In this document: positions 23,792 to 34,041 of the stretch, in pieces | Position numbering within the stretch: the stretch's first letter is position 1 | Layout: each line of letters starts with the position of its first letter | The notes under the pieces: model-generated | What the model was told of the DNA's origin: nothing | Database searches by the model: none | The model's input: the letters and a program-made list of their open reading frames with translations, nothing else | Translations under genes and position numbers: made by a program | Origin: Filosporella fistucella | Taxonomy: Eukaryota; Ascomycota; Leotiomycetes; Helotiales | Direction: 5' to 3' | Length of the DNA stretch: 64,000 nt | Assembly (NCBI GenBank): GCA_030077755.1 | Contig: JAQJZZ010000015.1 | Span: 1,922,001 to 1,986,000 of the forward strand

Positions 23792-26344
23792 TCATCTTGG
23801 AACCTCGTTAGCTTTCGATACTACACCAAGAAAATCATTCGGGAACTTACAACTGAGGTTCAACTTCTCAAAGAACTCAACTTGATCCTGTGAGCCAATT
23901 ATTCCAGCTCGAACATAAGTGAGTGGAGAGATGGATCTACATCTGTACAACATCCCAATGATGTTCATCAAAGTGATGCCTTGTTCGCAGTACTTTCGTG
24001 GTGAGTCGGTCAATGGCCATCTGGATATGTAATCTTCTTGTTCCCAGCATGTAAACAACCACATCGCCTTCTCCACGCAGTTTGCCACGATAACACCCAT
24101 CAAGAAGGTGGGAAAGTGGCCCTTGTGTTTCAGAGTGAACATCCTATTCTCAATATCCACTAGGACTTTTCTGCAGAGATCTGCAGCTAGCTTCTCGATA
24201 GCACCATTAATCTGACTGCAGAGGAGCTGATGAACAGAGCTCTCTTGAGCCTCGATTATATGTGATTCCCCACTATCTTCATTTAAGGTATGGCGGAGTC
24301 TAAAAGTCCATGCCATTTGATCCACAAGCATTAATACAGCTACCCACAAATTAAGGGCAGCCTGGAGCGAGTTATCGGCCGGGTCATTATAGGCGACATT
24401 CTGTGCTGTGCTCAGGACTACACTCATAAAATGAGAGGGTTCTTTTTCGATAAATACGCTAAGCATTTTCTGGGCGTATTCTTGTAGCTTGGACGGGAGA
24501 TCACCATCGTTTTCATCAATAAGTCGAACTTTGTTCTCTGCTAAGCCACTTTCAGAGTGATCCTCCAGCGTCTTGAACGTAGCAAAGATCTTAGTCTCGG
24601 GAAAATGTGAAGCCTCTATTGTTATAACAGAGGCATCCAAAGAATTCTTGGCTTTTGCAGCACAAACCTCATGATGGGCAAGGTGAATGTGTAGATGACA
24701 ACTGAACATCTTGAACTCTCCTGCAATTCGGTGACGAATACAAGTTCCCTTCCAAATGCGGGCAGATTCGATCTTGCTGCAGGCTTCACAAGGCTGGCCC
24801 TCAGAACAAGACTTCTTCAGAAGACGGCAGCGTATGCATGCTCCTTGCTTACGAATATTTTGAACTTGCTTTCGGCGGTCAGGGTCGAAGCGGGCGCGGT
24901 AAGATGCCCGAGTTGCTTTTCGGCCATTGCCAAACTCAGAACTGAACTCATGAATCGGAGTTGGTGTCGCTATAGGTGTGGATGTGGTTGATTGTATATG
25001 GCTGCTCTGAAAAGCGTGGCTGCCTGTTGCTGGTGGCTGCTGCTCGAGACCTGAAACTCTCTCGCCAGACTGGTCAACACTTGAATATGTTTCATTGGGC
25101 ATCTCCCAATGAAGTCCATCACCGCGGAACACGAAGTTTCCAAGATTCTCTACTGCAAGGGCATCTTTCATAGCTTCCCGGTTCATGAACTCGATGCGCG
25201 AAAAGTTTTCATTCTCGTCAAGTAGTTGTGGGTCGAGTAATGATGACGAAAAGCGGTCGGCGGCGGCCATGGCTATGCTTGTCGCTGCCATTGCGACCTG
25301 TTGCGGGGTAGCTTCGATGGACGGCACAAGATGCGAGTTGCTCGGAGGGTCGTGATTGGATAAACTTGGACGTCGAGGAATTGTCTTTTGGCTACCAGCT
25401 ATGAGATGTTAGCTAGAAAAACTAGGAAGTTAAATGAATAGTAAAGCAGAGTATTGCTCGTATAAGAAAAGGTAAGCGAACGTGCTACGGAAGAATCACG
25501 GGGTATATCGATCTATAAAAAGTAAAGAAGTGCTCGCTTGAACAAGAGGAGAAGAGTAAGTATAGGGCTATTAACCTATATATCAAAGGAAGTACTTGCG
25601 GGGGTATCGATCCAAATAAAAGAACAAGTGTTAAGGGGCGAAGTACAAGTGATTGGACAAAATACAGAGCTATAAGGGTATTTCTTGCAATATAGAAAAG
25701 GACTTACCCTTCTTGTCTCTTGCAGATCGTTGTTCGTAGCTTACAGGTGGATTATCCAAGGTGTACTGCTCATGCAGCTCTAATCTATCGACAATGAGAT
25801 CGTTTGAAGAAGATGGATGGTGTTGTGATGTTGTCGCTGCAGATGCGTGACTGTGTTCGCCAGGCAAGCCGATTTGGCGCGAAACTTCAGCCAGTGTCTC
25901 CAATGCAGACAAGTGGCCCATGTTCACTGGCAAATCGATTGTCCGTCCCTGCATCTGGAGCTCACTGTTTCCATTTCCATTGCCGTTACGGTTCTGCGCG
26001 TTATGTCCCAGGTTTGGCAGATTGTTGAGTTCCAGCAAAGCCTTCTGTCTGTCTTCTAGAGAAAGTGCGGGGCATTTCTTGACAAGGTGTGCCGTCAGAT
26101 TATCGATGCGTCCTTTTGGGAACTTCTCGCCGCAAGACTTGCAAGTATGTTCATAGCGGTTACTGTGGTCGGGAAGCTTTGCTCCCCTGTTGAAGTGTTG
26201 GAGGATGAGTGCTAGATTGGGATTCGAGTTAGCACAATATTCTCTAATCTGCGATTGCATTTTAAGTCGGAATTGCGCCTAATTGCAACATCCTGAGGAG
26301 GGGTAAAGAACTCTGCACTACTTACCATTCGGTTTACGACCCAT
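23792..26344 (-). CDS. BED-type plus Zn(II)2Cys6 transcription factor
   Basis: Three exons (26344..26326, 26211..25708, 25398..23792) give 709 aa. Exon 1 codes only MGRKPN. The N-terminus continues ALILQHFNRGAKL and a BED-like zinc finger, CKSCGEKFPKGRIDNLTAHL then KKC (C2HC, about 24-50). At about 362-394 comes a fungal Zn2Cys6 cluster with spacing CX2CX6CX5CX2CX12C, preceded by basic residues. The remaining 300 aa are helical, as in the fungal-specific regulatory region, with no obvious catalytic motif. Such two-finger proteins are sequence-specific nuclear regulators in filamentous ascomycetes; the target genes are unknown. The second intron is 309 bp, far longer than others here, so an extra small exon inside it is possible. 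It is divergent from the 2EXR gene. Confidence 0.8.
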
Positions 26345-27272
26345 CTTGCAAAGTAAGTAGGGTGTGCTTAGCCAGAGGCTCGGAAGGGACGTATTCGTAG
26401 TGGTGTTGAAATGTAGATGCGGGTTGATGAATTTATGCCGATTCTATTCGAGATGTTGTCACCGCCCGCGTATAAAGCCTACACCGCCTCACAACAAAGC
26501 TAGACTCGGCAACTAGTTCTTCCATTCCGGAAAACGTGACTAGACTCAGCCTCACCTCAACAAATTAGTTGTCTAGAGTTGGTCAGCTCTATCAGCTAAA
26601 TTGTACCTAGGTAAGACTTACAATTCGTATACCTTCTTGCTTCTTATTATGGATAAGTCGTCGCACATGTCCTAATACTATTGTCTCCCTCCTAGGCTGT
26701 TGCGTATTGTTGATATACAATCCCTGATATGTGGTCTTCAAGTACCTAAGCTTTTGACATCCAATCATCCATTGGCATTGTGCCTTGATACAGGACCAGA
26801 TTTCGAAGATTGACTTGCACCGCAACCTGCACCGCAGGCCACCAGCTCTAATACTTGGCTATCGAGTATTCAACTTTCAACTTTCAACCTTCAACTTTCA
26901 ACATTCAACATTCAGCTCAGCATCATTCCGGGCTTCAACCAGGATTCTAGCTGGAACCACATTTTCACCGCGGAATTCCAGCTTAAGTACCTAAGGTACT
27001 CAGAACACGAGGCTCCTTAGCTGACACAGTCTTCTTCCGGTATGTATCAACTCATTAGAACTCTGGCAAAGAGTGGTAATCAACGGAGTTGCCAGCGATG
27101 TGATCAAGTATCAGCTAAAATAAATCATCCAAGTGTTGTACTTTCTGGTTCTTTAGACCACTCTTCTCTGCTACTACACTTCTAACGGCTTACCGAGGAG
27201 ATTCGTTCTCCAGGCACGACTCAACTTCCAGGACAAATTCATATTATTCTTGGCCGACCACACGTGGAGATC
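26345..27272. promoter_or_regulatory. Divergent upstream region with a heptamer repeat
   Basis: 928 bp between the transcription factor and the 2EXR gene, so both promoters lie here. It includes CCTAGGTA-type palindromes and a seven-copy TTTCAAC-like heptamer run. No other feature is seen. Confidence 0.5.
26868..26916. repeat. Seven-copy heptanucleotide tandem repeat
   Basis: The unit WTTCAAC is repeated seven times without spacing (ATTCAAC, TTTCAAC, TTTCAAC, CTTCAAC, TTTCAAC, ATTCAAC, ATTCAGC). The variation falls at the first base, plus the last unit. Confidence 0.85.
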
Positions 27273-28492
27273 ATGTCCCCTCCCAACTCCCGTATTCCGC
27301 CCAGTGCTCGGCGTAAAGTCGTTAGCCATCAGATAATACCAAAGGCCGGACCATTTCTGGATCCGACGTATTTGAAGAACCTCACGGCTTTTCCAATAAC
27401 CAAAACCATCGATTCAGCTTTGATTTTGAAGGAATTCAGCTGCTTCAATCGATTGCCCACCGAGATCCGCCACCATATTTGGTATCACGCTTTACCCGGA
27501 CCTCGCGTGATTCAATTTCGAACGTGCCCTGTAGCGGCTGCAGCAACCGCTCGAGATGAAGAGCACGATTGGTCCTTAGCTACTCTTTATGTCTGCCATG
27601 AATCCCGTGCTGTTACCTTGAGGTTCGTGTTTGCTAACGTGACATTGTCGTCACTAACTGACCACCCCTTAGGGATTATAAACCCACGCTTACAAGTACC
27701 GACGCTCCGACAGGAATATACACATGTCCTTCGTTGGATATAATCTCCATTATTTGTCAGTGCTCTATGTACATCAATCAGAGATGTGCAGAATGCAATC
27801 CCGCAGAGATGGGCACCAGACTTGATCATTATGAAAATATAGAGACCATTCAAAAAGTCATCTTAGGAGACTGGCCACATGTGGATGCCATACATCACAC
27901 CTGTATGGATGTTCTTCTTTCAATGTGTATGCGTTTGCGAAACTTGAGAACGATTTTGGTCCCAGTGGATATACCAGTATGCAACCTGTTCCTTCGTCCC
28001 TCATCTTCAAACTTGCGAGAGACTGGCTTCTGAGCAAGTTTCACCTTGCTTGCTTCTGAAAGTATGATAATTTACACGACTTATTTGTTACAGTGGCTAG
28101 ATTTCTTCGCCGAAAAAGCCTGGAACGAGGATCTTGTTGCTGAGGGATTAGAAGAGATGAAAGAGGAGCTTACTGGTGAAGTGGAAGATTTCGACATACC
28201 ACGTATCATTGCTATCCGTGAGGTAGAACTGTTACACATGAACTGGATCGAGGAATGCGTGTTCGAGAAAATTTATGCGCCGGAAACATATCGACATAAT
28301 AGGGATGTGTCGACTTGGGAGGAAAGCATACGGATGACGCTGACCGAATTATCGGAGGAAGACAAGGCAGCGTGCCTGCAAGCATTTTGCCTCTTGCCTG
28401 GACCAGATCAAATATGCCATCTTGAGAGATTATTCCAGGAAACAAGATTGAGAGGGAAAACGACCTACTTACGGAATTTCTATGGCATTTAG
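27273..28492 (+). CDS. 2EXR-domain protein
   Basis: Three exons (27273..27622, 27673..27976, 28094..28492) give 350 aa. Residues ~55-82 hold the signature FSCFNRLPTEIRHHIWYHAL then PGPRVI, and later LYVCHESRAVTLRDY. These two elements define the 2EXR family, an expanded fungal group with no proven biochemical function. No signal peptide or transmembrane segment is visible. The C-terminal 130 aa are acidic and helical. The second intron (117 bp) ends TTTGTTACAG. A related, decayed locus lies 1.4 kb downstream on the same strand. Confidence 0.83.
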
Positions 28493-29937
28493 AGCTGGTT
28501 GTAGTCTTTTTGATCTAACGACGAAATCATCTCGTAACTCATTCGAAACGTTGTTTCTATAGCTGGTTGGTCCATTTCTTACGAAACGATCTTCGCCTTT
28601 GTAGCTATGCCACCGGCAGTGCATGAATGGTTGCAACTACAGCTGTGCATGAAGTCTTGATTGTTCAGCCAGCAGGATTCTAGTAACCCCTCCTGATCTT
28701 AAAGTCATAAGCGTGGAGAATTTAGTGAAGCACTGAGAAGTGTCAAGGCATCGAATGAATATAAACTCTCATAGCCATATCTTTTGATCTAGTTTTGAAG
28801 TAGTTTAGACTGACCAAAGGTAATTTCAATTCAACATTGAGGCTTACCAGCGTATTGTATTTAGGGGGAAGGTTCTTCACATGCCAATCGCTGTAAACCC
28901 ATGATTTGGACAGCATTACAGAGTCGTCTGCTGGTAGCCTTTGAGGAATGCATCTAGTACTTAGAAATGGAGGCGAATACGAATGGAAAGGTCGAAGTCA
29001 TTGGTCACATGTCTCATCAATCACGTTCGCTCGCTTCCCTGATTCCGACCCCTCTTCACTCTCTTCATTTTTGTACTATTATTTTTCAGCTTCTTCTACG
29101 AACCTTCTACGAAGTTCCTGAAACATGCGATTCTCTTCCAATAGTAGAAGGGTACGATTGAAGAACCTTATATAAAAGCACAAGTGTGCAGGGAAGTGCG
29201 AGTAAAGTAATTTGTGCTTGGACGACTGAATCAGCGTTTTGAATTCCGAGGCTTCCTGGTTTTCTAGCTTTACTGCGCAATCTTGTCGCTTGAATTTGAA
29301 TTTGTGCTTTTGTATTCTCTCCAGTAACTTCTGTGGTCAGAAGCCACTAGGTTGGAATTATCTGTCCTATCCAAAGCAAATAGATGAAAGTCTTGAATGA
29401 TCCACCGTGTTGTTCGATACAATCGAGTAGTCACATGGGTCCCGCATATGGCTTTCTAGCAAGACGATGGGTGAATTTTTTCGAAGTTTGCTTATCTTTT
29501 CGTTGGTTACATAAATCTAGATACCTTTTTAAGGATAAGTGAGGCCTCTTATATCTTGGAACAAATTGCTTAACTTTGTGAAGCATCGTACTGCTCTTCT
29601 TGTTTGGCACATAATTGATGGGATGTCAATGGAAGTAGTAAACTGCCTCCTTTTATCTATATTGCGGCATTGCAAAACTATAAAGTGTTTGCTTTTGTTG
29701 TGATTAATGATCAGCTTCATTAACGGCAGTGAGTTTGAACAATATATAAGGCTGCGAATTTTTGAGAATAATTTCGTTGAGGCGTACTAGTGTGTATCCT
29801 GAACGACTGGTGTGCTTTATAACGCCCCTTCACCAACCTTGCTGCGAATTTTGAAGAATTGAAACGCCATCGACACTTTATTTCAACACTTGCTTGCAAC
29901 AAGCCGTTTATTGCAGATCATTGAACAAGCATTCAAT
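28493..29937. other. Intergenic, no gene recognised
   Basis: 1.4 kb of moderately AT-rich sequence between the intact and the broken 2EXR loci. Only short frames without domains. No terminal repeats are seen. Confidence 0.55.
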
Positions 29938-31476
29938 ATGACTTCCGGCGATCCAAAAGTCTCATCGTCTACCAGCGATGCATCAAAGAAGAAAGGACGA
30001 AGTTCATTCCATTCGAGTACTTGAATGTACCTACACCTGGCCCTCCGAATACACCATCACCAGTTTCAGATTCTCCAGACCCTCAACAGTCCGTCCCATC
30101 TGGTAATCGCAACAATTCCTTAAGAGGGCGCAACCGTGGTAGCTTTCGAGGAGGCCGTGGTGGCAGCAATAACAGAGGAGGTTACAGTGCTTCTCGCAAA
30201 AGACAAGTCAATGGCCAACAGTCTTCGTCATTGATGAATGCCATGGCTGACTTAAACATCGATGCCAACAAGCAGGTCATGTCCAAGGCAAGGTATGTTA
30301 TATACTGCATTCGTGGCAAATGGGTTCTCTGACTAGAATAGTGCACCCCTCAAAGAGTTTACCTGCTTCATGAACCTGGAGGATGAGATAAGTATCAAAA
30401 TTTGGGCTTACGCAAGTCATCTTCCCCGAATTTGCATGTAACTTTTTGCTCTGTCTCCCATTCTAGATTTCGTTATGAATTGGATTCTGGGCAGGTCTCA
30501 ACCTGCTCGCCTGACAATTGTAGACATATTGTGGTGCTAATTCGCTACAGTGGAAGTAGGGCATGACGAGGCTGAGAAATCCCCCAGTTCTTCCAAACAT
30601 TATTGGTACCGGATTGATCCCAAGTTGCGCTGCCCTCCAGCCATTTCGCATGTCTCTTTGGCGGCACGCCAAGAAGCTATGCGTTACTATGCCCGCTCAT
30701 CAATACACTGATCGTAGCTACCAATGCTGTCCATCCGAACCGACATACTTCAACCATAACTCGGACATCATCTACTTTGGAGAAAAATTTTCATGAATAC
30801 TGTGATCCGATTTCTCCAAGATCAACGATTGAATCATGTACAAGGTAGCCGGGTTGCTGTTCATATTAGTGGCCAAAATCTCAATTGTCATACCTGGTTT
30901 GGCGATGATTTTTTCCACAGTCCCGACAGAGATTCTCTTAAATACGGCTATGATACTGGAGATTACACGCCTATGCTAGCACTGCATGGGAAATATAAGG
31001 ACGTCACAGGGTTGGATACGGTACCAGGTGCAAATCCCTTCAAGGAAATATTTTGGGTCGTTCCAACTAATCTTTTTGAGGTCAAGGGAATGGCTGTGGA
31101 TGAATGCGTTGAGTTCCGAGAGGCTCGTGGCGATGGACATACGTCTGGTCAAGCTGCTCATAAGAGAAGCATCCAAAAGGATGTGAATCTTATCGAAAAT
31201 GATGATGAGCTTCCTGAACGTGGCATCAACACATGGCGTGGTGACGCGGCGCCATCCTCCAGATTTGCCTCATTCTCTCCAATCCCAGCTCAAGGCAAGG
31301 TCTTCGATGCAATGTCGATTCTCACCACCGACATTGCCAAGCTCAACGGTCGTGGGTGGAGTTTTCTACACCAGGTTGTGAAGAAGTCGGGATGCCATAT
31401 CAAGGTGACTGAGCAAGAGTACCCAGTTCAGACAAAAGAAGAGAATAGGAGAGGGTTGAATGTATTTCTCATGTGA
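29938..31476 (+). pseudogene. Decayed 2EXR-domain gene with RGG-rich N-terminus
   Basis: An ATG at 29938 opens a frame that stops at 30022 (TGA). The coding sense continues in another frame with NVPTPGPPN, then an RGG-rich stretch (SLRGRNRGSFRGGRGG). A normal intron follows near 30295-30341. Then the 2EXR signature is recognisable (FTCFMNLEDEISIKIWAYASHLPRI). A second intron near 30438-30465 leads to RYELDSGQVSTCSPD. After that the family pieces SHVSLAARQEAMRYY, PTYFNHNSDIIYFGEKF and NTVIRFLQDQ lie in three different frames. Four or more frame changes with no fitting splice sites mean the gene is broken. The last ~220 codons (to 31476) remain open. Product, if any, would be truncated. Confidence 0.75.
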
Positions 31477-34041
31477 AACCAATCGACTCTCGAAATAACA
31501 ATAGGTTGCAATAAGGGGTGGATGTTTGCAATCATGCACCAAACTCCCAAATCCCGCAAGACATGAATGCGAGTCGAAAATATATGTCAGTCGTTTAACA
31601 ACTACACACGGGAATACCGAGGCTCAGATCAATATATGGCAGACGTGAGCTTACCATGGTGATTGTCTATAACAATACCTGGTCATCCCGACTCTTGTAT
31701 CCGGACCTCTTGACAGTCAATGGGCGGTCAACGAGATGGTTGTAGGTGTTCTGAGCTAATATTAGTTTCGAGTTATTGTATTTGTGATCATTGCCGCTTA
31801 CCAATCTATCTTTGATCAGGAGTCTGTGCATGTTCAACCTGTGCTGGTGCACCGTGGAATCCGATCTCGCGGCTGGCTTGACCATTATTCATTGGCGCTT
31901 AGATCCCATTCTCAACAAGCACTAAATTTTCGAAAGTGGTGACTATACATATGGACTAATATGCATCTCACTTCCAACCTCTTCACGTTCAGTACCCCGG
32001 TGGCCTAGTACGTAGGTTCGCCAGATAGGTAACAATCAAGGGAGGAAATGTTTGGGAGCAGGCCATAAACAGCTGGTTCGGTAGTTGTACTAAGGAGTTT
32101 AGGGGTTCGAAGCCCCTTGCACTGAATGTTTTGCTACTCGAAATTTTTGGCCTTGTTTTTAAAATTATCAATGGACTGGCTAATCCATGGCTGAAGTAGC
32201 GGTGGGAATATCTGAGAATTTAGACCTGTTTCCTCTTTTGGGCTCTTTTTTGGGGGGTGCCCACCCACCTTGGGCTCGCTTAATAACCCCGCAAAATAGG
32301 GGAGTAGATGGTTTCTGAGAAGTTCTCCTTCTTTTCGCCACCTTAGAATCGGTCAATCTTTTGGTAAATTGGTCTCCACCAGCAACCAGAATTAGCTTCA
32401 TCGACAAGCCGTTCTGGTTGCTGATGAACACAACCTAATTCTCGGCCTGTTTACTGACTGGGGTTGCATTTCTCATCACTGTGCCCTGAACTCTGCGTCT
32501 GTAATAGCGAAGGTTTACAAGCCGTTATTTATATCTATGTTAGCTAACAACTGACTCTCCTTCTGCTTTAATATGGAAATTTCTGTAGCGTAATCACTTC
32601 ATGGAGCTTCGTTAACTATATTCAGTGTCTGCAGTTCAGTTCCGAAGGTCAATATCTGTCTATATTTTGCATGAATGGTAGGTAATACCTTAGGGTCGGA
32701 AGGAAAACGTCAAGCTAGGCAGAGTTTCCAGAGGGCCATCTCCTCTCTTTTACCTGAATTGAGACATAAATTGCGAAGAGACAGGTGCAGTGATTATTGA
32801 ACTTGACAGCAGTTCGCCCCTTTTGAGGCGTTATTAAGCTTCCTTAAGAGGTCTGAAACATTGTACATCTAATGACTTGCTGCACTTCCAAGGGGTTAGC
32901 AGAAAGCCAAGAGATAAGTTCGACGAAAACCACAAACGATATTGCTCTGGCAAGTGCACCGATTGGCTGAATGAAACGTCCGTTCTCAATCCGTACGGCT
33001 TTTCCGGCGGCACAGTCAGAGGAAGAATTGTTCTTCGGGAGAAATAAAATAACACAACTGACTCTTATATCAGACTCGATTTGATACCTTAAGTAACGAC
33101 CCGAGTAAGGATATCAGGAAGTCTATACTTTTTATAGTTCAGGTTTTTATGGGCCAAATACCTCAGTCACAATAAAAGAATGTTTTAAGCCCACAAAACG
33201 ATTTCCCCAATCTAGCGTCCAACCGGGTGCACTGGGTCTTCTGGCACGGCCGCAAAAGTTTTCTCAACTCTGCGCTTCAACCACTGATTCAATCAAACCC
33301 TTTCAAGCCTCGACTGGCAAATTTTAAGAGTCATGCAACTTCTACGTTGAAGTTCTCTAGTCATTCCCCAACGACCATAGACTCGAAGTTTTTCGTTCCA
33401 TTCGCAATTCATAGAGATGATTCCTCAGTTCTATCTATTTTCATACGAATATTTAATATGAATGCAACCTTAATATAAACACATGGTATATATCCCCACT
33501 AACCTTCCTAATCCGTTCTCACAATGGCGGCTATCTTGACAGCGATTCAAAGGGGTGCCTCGGGCAATCTCTATTGTGCCGCAAATAATTGGAGCCGTGA
33601 CAACATTTCTTCATGGATTTCATAATTAAGGCAGACCGTGCCAGGGGGAAAAGCAGCTTAGTGGGGCAGAAGCCTGAGTCTCCGTACCTTACATTTTCAT
33701 TAGGTTGTCCGTAAAGATGGGAGACTGCCTCTTGAGCGCCTCGGCTCGCTGTGACCCTTGAGATTTTCACCGGCTCAAAGCAAGGTTGACAACATGACAA
33801 GGGACTGCAACCGATAACGAAATTTGAATCTGTTGGTGATTTCGTCTATTATGTATACTTGTGGCTAGTCCTCGAAAAAGGTCTAGACTTCTCTGACCAT
33901 GGATTTTTGACATCGAATTATTCGTATCCCACTTGAAGCTCGAAAGCAATCCTCTGGACTCGCGATTTCTGCAACGCTCTATATTCTTCGAAATATTCAG
34001 AGAGAGTTGCATTAATCGGGATGAAGTTTTGCAATTAAATT
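31477..34041. other. Intergenic, no gene recognised; one Pol III-like element
   Basis: 2.5 kb without a supportable gene. It holds a T-arm-like hairpin at 32101-32117 (AGGGGTTCGAAGCCCCT) with an A-box-like TGGCCTAGTACG about 100 bp upstream. The acceptor arms do not pair as in a tRNA. The rest has short frames on both strands without domains. Confidence 0.5.

Noticed and set aside
23792..25398. Reading the Zn2Cys6 part as a separate gene from the BED-finger part
   Set aside because: The phases of both introns join cleanly and the MGRKPN-type N-terminus is known from fungal regulators that also carry a Zn2Cys6 cluster.
31994..32130. Possible tRNA gene
   Set aside because: The T arm is good, but the acceptor strands do not pair at the right spacing and no anticodon arm can be drawn, so it is listed only as an element.
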